A stretch of 64,000 nt of DNA from positions 85,559,904 through 85,623,903 of the forward strand of contig OY992538.1 in the NCBI GenBank assembly GCA_963921195.1, written 5' to 3'. The notes below the pieces were generated by a model. That model was not told the DNA's origin. It was given only the letters and a program-made list of their open reading frames with translations, and searched no databases. The position numbers were made by a program, and so were the translations under genes. The first letter of the stretch is position 1. The number at the start of each line of letters is the position of its first letter. This DNA is from Pegoplata infirma (Eukaryota; Arthropoda; Insecta; Diptera; Anthomyiidae). This document shows positions 1 to 10,135 of this stretch, in pieces.

Positions 1-457
1 ACAAAATGTTTCAGAACTTAAAACTTTTTCTATAGAAAAACTGTCACAGAATCTAAGACTTTTCCTATAGAAAAAATGTCTCAGAATCTGAGGCTTTTTC
101 TATAGAAAAAATATCTCAGAATCTGAGACTTTTTCTATAGAAAAAATGTCTCAGAATCTGAGGCTTTTTCTATAGAAAAAATGTCTCAGAATCTGAGGCT
201 TTTTCTATAGAAAAAATGTCTCAGAATCTGAGTCTTTTGCTATAGAAGAAATGTCTTAGAATCTGAGACTTTTTCTATAGAAAAATGTCTCAGAATCTGA
301 TACTTTTTCTATAGAATAATGTCTCAGAATCTGATACTTTTTCTATAGAAAAATGTCTCAGAATCTGATACTTTTTCTATAGAAAAAATGTCTCAGAACA
401 TAAGGCCTTTATTTACAGAAAAAATTCCTCAGAATCTAAGACATTTTCTAAAAAAAA
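1..457 (+). repeat. 35-bp satellite array (window edge)
   Basis: About 13 tandem copies of a unit near 35 bp that joins two near-palindromes: GTCTCAGAATCTGAGAC and TTTTTCTATAGAAAAA. The array starts outside the window. Units become shorter and more diverged toward 457, where a dispersed repeat begins. A leftover piece of the same satellite resumes at 2586, so the dispersed repeat probably inserted into the array. Confidence 0.93.
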
Positions 458-646
458 ATGCCGCAGAGTTTTGTACTCTTGCCCAAAAAATTAAATCATG
501 ATAATGTTTTATTTAATAAAAACTTTTTACGAATAACCCTCACATATTTGAAAAAAAAAATATGTAGGGATTAAAAAAATATTCAGAAAAAAAGAACTCC
601 AAGAAATTTATCAAATTTATTAATATTTACAAAAAATTTGGAAAAC

Positions 647-1400
647 TACACTCAAAATAATAACTCTGGTAAATTACAGAAAAACTCCAAAATAATAACT
701 CTGGTAAATTACAGAAAAACTCTGCTAATTTAACAGAGTTCACCGTACTTTTCCAGCTAGCAACATTACTTGGTAATTTTACTAAAAAACTCTGTAAAAT
801 GATTTTTACAAAAAAAACTGTTAATTTACAGACTTTATAGTAAAATATTTGGTTAAATATTAGCGTATTTTGACAGAAAAAAAATCTGTTTTTTTACTAT
901 AAAACTCTGTAAAATATTTTGGACAAAAAAAACTGTTAGTTTACAGAGTCTCTAGTAAAATATTGGTTAAATAAAGCACCATTTAGCAAAGAAAAACTCT
1001 GTTAATTTACATATATTTGTAAAATGTATTTGATGCAACCAAAATTTTATAGAAAAAACTCTAAAAAACTCTTTAGTTAAATGCAATTTATTTTGGAATT
1101 TTCTTTTTTAAGTTTTCTGTGAAATTAATGTTTAAATTACAGACAAAACTTAGTTTTTGGTTACAAAAAATACAAAGTATTTTGTTAAAATCTGTATTTT
1201 TGCAGAAATATCTGTTATCTGTAAAATAAAGATTACAAGGTTAAAAGTAATATAACAGATAAAACTTTGTTTTTTGTCACAAAAAATTCAAAGTATTTTC
1301 TTTAAATCTGTATTTTGAAAGAAAACTCTGTCAAACATCTGTTGAATTGAGATTACAGTCATTTTACAATGTATTTTACAGAGTTATTATTTTGAGTGTA
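647..1400 (+). mobile_element. TA-flanked MITE, TIR CACTCAAAATAATAAC
   Basis: The left end TACACTCAAAATAATAAC is repeated inverted at the right end (ttattttgagtgta). The inside is AT-rich with repeated pieces of ACAGAGTT and its complement, and has no transposase frame. The ends read TA-CAC...GTG-TA, consistent with a TA target duplication, which is proven for a related family at 17784-19532. Other members lie at 36970-37681, 24669-25080 (partial) and 61726-61812 (partial). A Tc1/mariner-type origin is inferred from the TA duplication only. Confidence 0.85.
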
Positions 1401-1583
1401 AGAACAGATCAGAAAATACAAAAAATAAGTCAGAAAAATGCGGATATATTCAGAAAAAATCACAAAATTCAGAAAGAAAAACAACTAGAAAATTTAGAAA
1501 AATCTGAATATATAAAATTTTTTTTTATTTATAATTAAATAAAAAAGTACAAAGAATTAATGCAAACAAATTTTTCCCTAACA

Positions 1584-2076
1584 AAAAGAAATAGTGCCCC
1601 CCATTTCCCGGTTCTCGGTATTCCCGGGAATACCGGTATTCCCGGTTCTGGAACCGGTTTCCCGGTTCTAGACATATTCCCGGGAATACCGGTATTCCCG
1701 GTTCTGATCCTGGTACCGGTTCTCAAAAACCAAAAAAATACTATACCATCAAATATTTAAATTACACAATTCAATCAGCATTTCAGTAACATTTAGTTGT
1801 GTTTGTAAAATTTTTAAAAAATTATGCAACTATTTTTTCTTAAATTAAAAAAATAAAATGGAAATGGTGTTGTTTTCACATGTTGTGTATTTTTTTTGGT
1901 AAAAGCAACGAAAAAATTTTAATTGTACAAAATTTTACAAAATATTCATACCGGTAGTCCCGGGAATACCGTCAGAACCGGAACCGGGAATACCGGTATT
2001 CCCGGGAAAACCGGGAATGAATTAAGAACCGGGAATACCGGTATTCCCGGTACTGACCGTAGGCACTAAAAAGAAA
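1584..2076 (+). mobile_element. hAT-like MITE with palindromic CCCGG-rich ends and 8-bp TSD
   Basis: A 477-bp insertion (1592-2068) has terminal repeats TAGTGCC...GGCACTA and is flanked by AAAAGAAA at 1584-1591 and 2069-2076. The paralogous copy near 37861-37876 carries the uninterrupted site with one AAAAGAAA, which confirms both the insertion and its 8-bp duplication. Both ends are packed with self-complementary GGTATTCCCGGGAATACC modules, far more GC-rich than the surroundings. No transposase is encoded. The hAT assignment rests on TSD length. Confidence 0.88.
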
Positions 2077-2110
2077 TGTACAAGCTAAAAAAAACTAAAT
2101 AAAAAAAAAA

Positions 2111-2188
2111 GTTGACAAATCACGGGATTCGATCAACGGACCTTCCGTTTTCCAGTCTGGATCACCTCAGCTAGGCCACCGTAGCTTA
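2111..2188 (-). repeat. tRNA-like segment (SINE-type head), copy 1
   Basis: On the minus strand, a box A match TGGCCTAGCTGAGG is followed about 40 nt later by a degenerate box B, TGATCGAATCC, giving the spacing of an internal RNA polymerase III promoter. The anticodon arm does not fold well, so this is not a working tRNA gene. The same segment is conserved at 37911-37988. It is probably the promoter part of an old SINE, or a tRNA relic carried by the composite repeat. Confidence 0.6.
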
Positions 2189-2585
2189 CTCAAATATTGA
2201 TTTAAATTTTGTTATGTATTTCTTGCTTGTAGATACATATTCGATTTTCAAATATACTGGTTAGTATTGCCATGTGGTAATATTTTATTGGAAAAAATTT
2301 GCGATGATGGTAACAAATCTAATTGGAAATGCGATATTTGGTATGGCAATACTGCGTTAATCGAGTGACACCTAGCGCCGCTAGGTGTCACTACCAGAAC
2401 TATGTGTTTATTTATTTTATTTATTAATTTTAAATTTTTGTCGAAGTTTACGGTTGTAATAAAATGAAAACTGTAATTCTCATTTTCTTTTTTGTTTAAT
2501 CGTTAGCTTATATAGTCAAACTGAGGTGGCGTCCTGCAACTTTTTTAAAATTAGACCCCAGCCTAAAAACATTATCATGTTAAAA

Positions 2586-3059
2586 ATGTCAGAATCTGAG
2601 ACTTCTTCCAGATTTTCTCTTATTAGATTCTCTCTGAAGGAAAAATATTTTAGATGTTGAGATATTGTTCCTATTATTTCCATATTAAAATTGTAGTTCA
2701 AATAGGTTTAGAAGCGTGTATTTTTCGAAATACACAACTTGTTTCAGAATAAATATTAAATAAAAAAGATTCAGCCATTTATTTGTAAAGCTATTTCTCT
2801 ATTTGCAATAATTCTTTAATATTTATTTAATTCATTTTGTAAACAAAACATCCAGTTATATATTTAACCGCAAGATTTTTTTGGATTAAATTAACCAGAA
2901 ATATTGACATTAATAACTGGAAGTTACTGCTAACCCGAACATTGAGTTAACGATTTTTGTTTTAACCTTCGGTTAAAGTGCATGTTAGTGCTAACCCCAG
3001 GTTAATTTTTTTAATGTTAACGGGCCTAAATAATTTAACTAAAATAATATTTTTTTAGT
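2586..3059. other. AT-rich DNA without a recognisable gene
   Basis: 2586-2640 is a remnant of the 35-bp satellite. The rest is AT-rich, with several GTTAAC/TTAAC motifs between 2870 and 3030. I see no gene or clear mobile element. Confidence 0.6.
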
Positions 3060-3165
3060 TTATTTAACAAAAAAAAATCTTGAAAATTTGCTCGTTGCCC
3101 CCCTGAAGCGTTCAAATTGCCACCCAGTAGGACGATAATCAAAGGTTGGGAACCATTGCTCTATA
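3060..3165 (-). mobile_element. Relic of a hAT (Charlie-like) terminus
   Basis: Read on the minus strand, the segment contains ATGGTTCCCAACCTTTGATT followed by a GGGTGGCA-type stretch. This resembles the classical CAGTGGTTCCCAACC terminal repeat of hAT-Charlie elements. No second terminus is visible nearby, so it is a truncated relic. The assignment comes from recalled family knowledge. Confidence 0.4.
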
Positions 3166-3716
3166 GTGAAAAAAAAATAACAATTTTGATTAGAAATATT
3201 TTATTTCGATTAAAAAAATTTTTTTAGTAATTTTTTGAGAACAAAAATTGACTAAATTTTTTTCAGTGTAAAATTTTTTTCGATTGTAAATTTTTTTTCT
3301 AGTGAAAAAATATTATTGAATTACAAAAATACTGTGTAAAATTTTTTTCTGACTTACCAATGTTTTTAAAGCTTGTTTAACGTTTTTTAAAACAATTCTT
3401 TTTTGAAAAAAAAAAAAAAATGTTTCTTGAAAAATACTTTTGTTACGTTTTATTCACCTACTTGTGTATTTTCTTTTTCAACAGGGGAAAACTCTGATGG
3501 ACCCAGAATCATAAAATTTATCACGTATAAAGAAAGAAGAAACTGTTTTGAAAATCGATTGTTTTCAGCTGGTATTACAGCTTTATTTGTATTCAACGAC
3601 ACCTAAGTTCACATATTAAACAAAAACCTAAAACCTGTTTAACCGTGTATAAATCTTCTTTGGGTTCTGCTTTACTACTTTTTTGTTAACAGTGTAGTCT
3701 GTATTATATGTATTTA
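3166..3716 (+). repeat. Low-complexity T-rich repeat shared with 38586-38800
   Basis: 3168-3340 resembles 38586-38800: both start with a GTGAAAAAAA run, continue with AACAATTTTGATTAGAAATA, and then hold degenerate TTTTTTTAGTGTAAA units. 3400-3716 is AT-rich with no convincing gene. A 67-codon open stretch at 3403-3606 has no recognisable motif. Confidence 0.5.
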
Positions 3717-4820
3717 TATATGACCATTAGACTGGGTCGAAATCCTACAAAGTGTTGGGATCGATTGGTTTGGGAGTGGAAAATATAATTTTGCATGAGA
3801 TATTTCGAGATATTTCGAGATATTGAGATATTTCGAGTTCCCATAATTTTTATTAAGTCTTCTAAAAGTAAAAATATTTTTATGGCATCATCAATATATG
3901 GGGCATTCCAGGCCAAATCACTCACTTTCAGACACCAAATTTCAGCCTTTTATTCTAAGATGGTGTTGAGTAATCAATTTTTCAAAATGGCGATTTTTTC
4001 AAAAAAAATAAAAAATTAAAATTTTAAATTAATTTTGCCCAGTTAAAAATATAGATGTCTTAAAAAAAGTTGGACAACGTTTTGTTGGTATTTAAATATA
4101 GTTTTAGAAAAAAATATTTAAAAAATTATTCGAAGTAATTTTCACGTATTTTTTAACGTTTAAAAATTAAAATCGACTTTTTGAAAAAGTCCGAAACCTT
4201 CGATTTTTTTTAAAACGTTTAAAAGTTCTGCTCTAAACTGCGCAACTTTTAAGCCATAATTCAAGATGTGATCGCAATTTGTTCTATTTTTTTTTTTTTT
4301 TAAATTTTGAAAATTGCTCCTTTTATTTTTTGACTCTTATTTATTTTATATGGTGCTCCAAAAAAATTAAATTGGTAGATGCTGACCTTACCCTAGATAT
4401 ATTAATTTCGAGGTAAAAATACGCCTCACAAAAATTAATAACGATCGGACATGGGTAAGGCGTTCCGCAGGGGCCTTGAAATTTAGAAAACGGATTACAA
4501 GGAAAAATTTGCATTTTTTTCTATTTTCTCAATTTTTTTGGTATTTTAAGTTAAGTTTAAATTCAAGTGGTTACAGAATTATAATACGGAGTAAAATGTC
4601 TCTCTAATAAGGTACCAAAAACTTAAATCGGTTGAAAATCAGCCAAGTTATTACAACTTCCCCAGGCATCTAACGTATGGCAGACCACTTGATTGAGCAA
4701 TACAATCCGATTTTTGAAATTCATTGAAATTTACTGCTGTAATAACATTTTTTTATTCTTCAAGTTCAAATGTATTTAGATGACAAGTATTTTTCATATT
4801 GTGTTTTGCTAACATGTTTT

Positions 4821-6631
4821 AAATTAATGCTATTTATTATTTTTATTATTCAAGGGGTGATCTAGCCCTAACGGCCGGCACTGCGACCCTTATGGGTCTT
4901 TTGTGCCAAGATCCATTAATCTAATTCAAACTCTGTTCAATGTTCCTAATGAACATTATAACAGAGGATGGAGAAGCTAGCTTTATATCCGCAGAATTAA
5001 GCAATTCTTTGTCTAAAAACCGTTTTCTGATCCTACATATTGCGACGCACTCACATAATATGTGTTGCGTTGTTTCTACTTCCTCAAGACAAAGTCGACA
5101 CAAAGACGATGCACAAAGGTTTAAATTATGCAAGTGATAATTTACCTTATAATGCCCGGTGAGAAAACCTGTCAGTAACCTAATGTCACCTTTGGTGTGA
5201 TTAAGTATACTTCCATATGATAATGGCGCGATTAGTGCTTTGGATTGGCGTAGACCTCCTGAATTTTCCCACAAGTTTAAGAAGTCGGTTCTTTCCAAAC
5301 CCTTAATCATGTTCGAGAAGGTGGACCAGTTTACCCCACAATAGGGTTCGGGTCCGGTCATAGGAGTAGCGGAGGCATTTCTAGCAAGCTCATCCGCTAT
5401 CTCATTACCCTCAAAACCTCTATGACCAGGGATCCAAAATAGAGTAATTTTGTTTCTCCCGGCCAGCTGTTGAAGGGTATCAAAACATTCCAGTGTCAAT
5501 TTGGATTTAAATTCCCAAGAAGACAACGCCTGAAGTGCTGCCTGGCTATCAGAGAAGATTGAAATATGAGTACCCTTCATACCCTTTGCAATATTAACTC
5601 TAGCGCATATTGCAATAGCCTGAATTTCAGCCTGAAAAACTGTAGACCACCTACCCATTGGTTCGGAGATCCGCGTGTTAGGACCGTAGACACCAGCGCC
5701 AACTCCAGAGGACATTTTGGATCCGTCAGTATACCAGTTTAGGCTTCTAGTATCCACATATGGACCACCTTCATCCCACTCTGGTCTACTCGGTATCACG
5801 ATCTCAAATTTCCTTCCAAAGCGAAGCACAGTGTTTATTCTATCCGTCGGCATATCTAGATTTTCCCTAATTCCTATTGAAGAAAGAATATTGGAGTGGC
5901 CGTTCGAGTTGCGAGGGTCAGAGTAATCGATATTCATTCTACGCGCAGCCATAGCTGCCGTAGATCTAATAAAGATGTCGAGAGGTGTGAGACCCAAAAT
6001 GGCTTCTTGGGCCAAAGTTGGGCAGGTTTTCATAGCACCCGTGATTAGAGTACAAGCCAGACGCTGTACCTTGCCTAGCCTTACGGTGGCATCCCTCTGC
6101 ATAGTCTTCGGCCACCATACTATTGCAGCGTACGTCATGATCGGTCTTACAATCATCTTGTAGATCCACATGACCATTTTGGGGCTCAATCCCCAGGTCC
6201 TACCAACAATCCTATTCGCTGCCCATAATGCCGCAATAGCCTTTTTGATAGTGCCGTCTAAATGTGAATTCCAAGTAAGTTTCGTATCTAAGATAACTCC
6301 TAAATATTTAACCTCCTTAGAGAGTTGGATAATAGTATTCCCTACGGAAATTATACCTAAATTGAGATTTCTTCTCCTAGTAAACGGGACTATAATAGTC
6401 TTGTTAGGGTTAATGGAAAGACCCTGTTCAGTGCACCAGCCCATTATCAAACGTAGAGCGTTGCACATAATATCCGAGATGATATTGTCGAATTTACCAG
6501 TTACTATAACTACTAAATCGTCCGCGTAACCGATTGCTTGATAACCCATATTATCTAGCCTCTGAAGCAAGTCATCTATCACCAGGGACCATAGTAGTGG
6601 AGATAGGACGCCGCCCAAAAAATTAATGCTA
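4821..6631 (-). mobile_element. 5'-truncated non-LTR retrotransposon (I/R1 group) with 12-bp TSD
   Basis: The insertion runs from 6619 (5' side) to 4833 (3' side) on the minus strand and is bounded by the 12-bp direct repeat AAATTAATGCTA at 4821-4832 and 6620-6631. The 3' end is a TAA-rich tail (AATAATAAAAATAATAAA), as in I-clade elements, after an 88-bp 3' UTR. The 5' end stops inside the RT domain, which is typical of target-primed reverse transcription that ended early. It lies in the spacer of the 3721-8588 inverted-repeat element and is therefore younger than it. Confidence 0.92.
4921..6618 (-). CDS. Reverse transcriptase / RNase H C-terminal part of a non-LTR retrotransposon ORF2
   Basis: This uninterrupted 565-codon frame ends at a TAG stop and has no genuine start: the element is truncated at 6619, so the frame opens inside the RT domain just before GGVLSPLLW. 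Visible parts in order are: the end of RT with the catalytic YADD box at residues 31-34; the thumb region with KYLGVILD near 104-111; an RNase H domain near 294-420 with D298 (YTDGS), E331 (AEIQAIAI), D357 (FSDSQAAL), H399 (IPGHRG) and D409 (NEIADELA); and a C-terminal zinc-binding motif C507-x2-C510-x8-H519-x4-C524. The full protein would copy element RNA into DNA at the target site. RNase H plus a TAA tail points to the I group (I, LOA or R1 relatives). All RNase H catalytic residues remain and no stop interrupts the frame, so the insertion is fairly young. It cannot work alone, because endonuclease, ORF1 and most RT motifs are missing. Confidence 0.93.
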   Translation of the reverse strand: MGGVLSPLLWSLVIDDLLQRLDNMGYQAIGYADDLVVIVTGKFDNIISDIMCNALRLIMGWCTEQGLSINPNKTIIVPFTRRRNLNLGIISVGNTIIQLSKEVKYLGVILDTKLTWNSHLDGTIKKAIAALWAANRIVGRTWGLSPKMVMWIYKMIVRPIMTYAAIVWWPKTMQRDATVRLGKVQRLACTLITGAMKTCPTLAQEAILGLTPLDIFIRSTAAMAARRMNIDYSDPRNSNGHSNILSSIGIRENLDMPTDRINTVLRFGRKFEIVIPSRPEWDEGGPYVDTRSLNWYTDGSKMSSGVGAGVYGPNTRISEPMGRWSTVFQAEIQAIAICARVNIAKGMKGTHISIFSDSQAALQALSSWEFKSKLTLECFDTLQQLAGRNKITLFWIPGHRGFEGNEIADELARNASATPMTGPEPYCGVNWSTFSNMIKGLERTDFLNLWENSGGLRQSKALIAPLSYGSILNHTKGDIRLLTGFLTGHYKVNYHLHNLNLCASSLCRLCLEEVETTQHILCECVAICRIRKRFLDKELLNSADIKLASPSSVIMFIRNIEQSLN

Positions 6632-7939
6632 AAAATGCCTTCATTTTCAACTCCCTTTTGAAATCTCTATATTAAAAAAAATTTTTTTTTTTTTGTTTTA
6701 AAATTTGGAAAAACCAAAAAAATATTACACTGAAACATGAATAATGAAAAAATGTTATTACAGTAGAAAATTTCAATAAATTTAAAAAAAGGGACTCGTA
6801 TTCTTTAATCAAGTGGTATGACACACGCTAGATGCCTGGGGAAGTTGTAATAACTTGGCTGATTTTCAATTGATTTTAGTTTTTAGTACCTTATTAGAAA
6901 GGCATTTTACTCCACATCATAATTCTGTAATCACTTGAATTAAAACTTATCTTTAAATACCAATAAAATTGCGAAAACAGGAAAAAATTCATATTTTTCC
7001 GTGTAATCCGTTTTTTAAACTTCAATGACCATGCTAAACGCCTTACCCATTTCCGATCGTCCTAAATTTTTGTGAGACGTATTTTTACCTCGAAATGAAT
7101 AAATCTAGGGTAAGTTAGGGTCAATATCTACCAATTTATTTTTTTGGAGCACCATATAAAATAAATCAGAGCCAAAAAATTAAAGGTGCAATTTTAAAAA
7201 TTTAAAAAAAATAGAAAGAATTGTGATCACATCTCGAGTTATGGCTTAAAAGTTGCGTAATTTAGAGTAGAATTTTTATAGTTTTTGACAAAAAAATCAA
7301 AGGTTTCGGACTTTTTCAAAAAGTCGATTTTATTTTTTAAACGTCAAAAAATAAGTGATAATTACTTCTAATAATTTTTTCATATTTTTTTTCTAAAACT
7401 ACATTTAAATACCAACAAAACGTTGTCCAACTTTTTTTAAAATATCTATATTTTTTAATGGTCAAAATTAATTAAAAATTTCATTTTTTTAATTTTTTTG
7501 AGAAAATCGCCATTTTGAAAAATTGATTACTCAACACCATCTTGAAATAAAAAGCTGAAAATTGGTGTCCAAGTTGCATTTAATAAGTACTAAAACATAT
7601 CCAAAAATAAAATAAATCGAAAGGGGTCGGGTCTAAAAGTGAGTGATTTGGCTTTGAATGCCCCATATACATTGATTGATTTTCAAAAAATTGCAGGTCG
7701 CGATCAAGCAAATTTTGTTAAATACTCCTTTAATATGGTATTTTAGCTTACATATTTTAAACAAAACTTTTGCAGATACACCGCGCTTTTTTACCTATTT
7801 AAGTTTTTGTGAAAGACCTCCATTGCTAAAAAAAATCTAAAAAAAACCTTCGAAAAAGGGCATTATAGGAGCCCCCTTAGTTAGTGGAAATACGGGGTGG
7901 GTATCTTGAAACAAAAATTCTAAGAAAACGTTGGCTTTG

Positions 7940-8360
7940 AAAAATATTGGTGGTCGGTCACACATTTGACATCTCTAGGGGCACCCTTGGGGAAGTTAGA
8001 GCGGCAGGAGCAGATTTTAAAAAAATAACATTTTGAATAGTAGCCCTATTATCGAGTGGAGATACGGTATAAGTGTGTTCCTAAAAAATGTTGGAGGGTA
8101 AAAATTAATGGGGGTCGGTCCTACTTGTTGGCATTCTAAGAGGCACCATTGAAGCAGTAGGAGCTGATTTCATAAAAAAAATTTATGAAAAATTAAAACA
8201 ATTGTATAGGGACCACCTTAAGGCTTAAAGATAGAGGATAGGTATATTCTAAGAAAATGTTGGGGTTGAAAAAATATTTGGGGTCGGTCACACATTTGAC
8301 ATCTATAGGGACACCCTTGGAGCAGTTAGAGCAATAGGAGCCATTTTTTATAAAAAGGTT
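7940..8360 (+). repeat. Three diverged tandem units of about 165 bp
   Basis: Units begin near 7950, 8112 and 8282 with GGTCGGTCACACATTTGACA-type sequence, followed by a GGGGCACCCTTGG-type block and an AGTTAGAGC block. They lie only in the right arm of the large inverted-repeat element. A single related piece occurs at 13618-13665. Confidence 0.6.
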
Positions 8361-8588
8361 ATAAAAAATATTTTTCATATTTTTTTCTTAAACATTCTTT
8401 TTCACTAAATAATAAATAGTTAGTCTAAAAAAAATATATATATATCAATACTAAAGGGCTATATATAAAGTTTTAGATTAAAAATTTTTTTTTTTATAAA
8501 ATACTTATATTACCCCCGTTACCACTTCCCCGCTTTAAGATTAATCGATCCCAACACTTTCTAGGATTTCGACCCAGTCTAATGACCA

Positions 8589-8951
8589 TCACTATCACAA
8601 CTACTACCCCCAGCACAAGTATTGTAAATGTGTTAAAGAATTTTTATTCTTGTAACACACTTATTCAATTGTTAAGGACCCCTGAGGCTTCTTCATATGT
8701 ACAATAATATGAAACCAAACGGAATACACAACAAGGACTATAAAGACAAAAAATAAAACTTATCTTACGGTACGAAACAAATAAAAAAAACAACTGAGAA
8801 AACTGTAAGAATGTGTTAAATTATTTAAACCCTACAGCGTACAATAGGACACAGTCTAAGGAAAATGTTGTCTAAATAGAACAAGAAGACGGTTTCCTCA
8901 GGAAGCCTTGAAGATTTTAATGAAATTTGTGTAAAAAAATTAAAACTACAA
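8589..8951. other. Unassigned AT-rich DNA
   Basis: This is mixed sequence of somewhat higher complexity than its neighbours, with no long frame, inverted repeat or match elsewhere in the window. It could be a stretch of unique host DNA. Confidence 0.4.
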
Positions 8952-10135
8952 ATTTTGCTGTGACGACAGATAAGGAACTCCAGTTACGGTGTTATAATTA
9001 CATGCGCGGGTACAAGGGGTGGGAAGGGGAAATTATCCCCCCACCCCCCCCGGACCAAATTTAAAAAAGATAAAACAGCATAAGATAGCAAAAAAAGAAA
9101 GAAAAAGGAAAGAAAGAGAAAGAAACAGAAGAAAAAAAAAAGAAAGAATAAAACATTCTAAAAAATTTTGAAATCCGAAAATTTTTCATAGAAAAAAAAC
9201 TAAACATTTAAAGAAAAAAATTTGAAATTTTTTTTAGAGAAAATCTCAAAATTTTAAAGGAAAAGTGTGACTAAATCTGCAAATTGTTTGTGAAAAATTA
9301 TCTGTCACAGTATAGAAGTTCTATTTATGAAGACAAATTTTCTTTGGGAAAAATTATAAATTTCCTTTAGGAAAAAAGTATCAGAAACTGAGTCTTTCTA
9401 TAGAAAAAATCCTCAGAATCAGAGACTTTTCATATAGGAAAACTGTTTCAGAATCTGAGATTTTTCTATAGAAAAAATGTCTCAGACTGCGACTTTTTTT
9501 ATGAAAATCTGAGACTTTTCTATTTTTCTATAGGAAAGACTTTTTCTATAGGAAAAATGTCTCAGAATCTCAGACTTTTTCTATAGAAAAAATGTCTCAG
9601 AATCTGAAACTTTTTCTATAGGAAAAAAGTACAAGAATCTGAGACTTCCTATAGAAAAAAATCCTCAGAATCAGACACTTTTTTTATAGGAAAACTGTCT
9701 CAGAATATGAGACTTTTATATAGAAAAAATGTCTCAGAATCTGCAACTTTTTTATAGGAAAAATATCTAAGAGTATGAGACTTTTTCTATAGGCAAAATT
9801 TCTCAGAATTTAAGAGTTTTTCTTTGGCAAAAATGTCATAGAATCTGCGACTTTTTCTATTGGAAAAATATTTCCGAATCTGATAATTTTTGTGTAGAAA
9901 AAATGTTTCAGAATCTGAAACTTATTCTATAGGAAAAATTTATCAGAATCTGAGACTTTTTGTATATGAAAAATGTCTTTGAATCTGAGACCTTTTTTTA
10001 TAGGAAAATGTCTCAAAATCTGAAATTTTTCTATAGGAAAAATGTCTCAGAATCTGAGACTTTTTCTATAAGAAAAAAATCTCAGAATCTGAGACTTTTT
10101 CATAGGAAAAATGTCTCGGAATCTGACACTATTTC
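8952..10135 (+). repeat. Duplicated satellite flank, copy 1
   Basis: This segment matches 13925-15095. It starts with TTTTGCTGTG, continues through GTACAAGGGGTGGGAAGGGG, a C-run, a purine-rich AAAGAAAGAAAAAGG block and AT-rich DNA, and then enters satellite units. Idiosyncratic satellite variants (GAATTTAAGA, TTTCCGAATCTGATAATT) occur in the same order in both copies. It therefore reflects duplication of one block, not independent satellite growth. Confidence 0.8.

Larger units (their letters stand above)
458..2585 (+). repeat. Composite dispersed repeat, copy 1
   Basis: This segment matches 36781-38414 nearly throughout, once the extra insertion at 1592-2068 is removed. Inside both copies lie a TA-flanked MITE and a tRNA-like segment. 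CATGATAATGTTTT at 497 recurs inverted at 2579 and may be the real terminal repeat. However, both copies also share about 39 bp outside it on the left, so the true boundary is unsettled. No coding potential is visible. Copy 1 sits inside the 35-bp satellite; copy 2 does not. Confidence 0.85.
3721..8588. mobile_element. Long inverted-repeat element (about 5 kb with its insertion)
   Basis: The ends ATTAGACTGGGTCGAAATCC (left) and its complement (right, near 8565-8584) mark the termini; GACC flanks both and may be a 4-bp target duplication. The left arm, 3721 to about 4745, pairs with the right arm, about 6755 to 8588. Matching landmarks are the CCCCAGGCATCTA region at 4662 against its complement at 6831, and similar T-rich blocks around 4030 and 7440. 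The right arm is longer and holds an extra tandem block (7940-8360). An RT retroelement interrupts the spacer. A related single arm lies at 34527-35870. No transposase frame was found. Confidence 0.75.

Noticed and set aside
6170..6529. 119-codon plus-strand frame opposite the reverse transcriptase
   Set aside because: Antisense shadow of the RT frame; no motif of its own.
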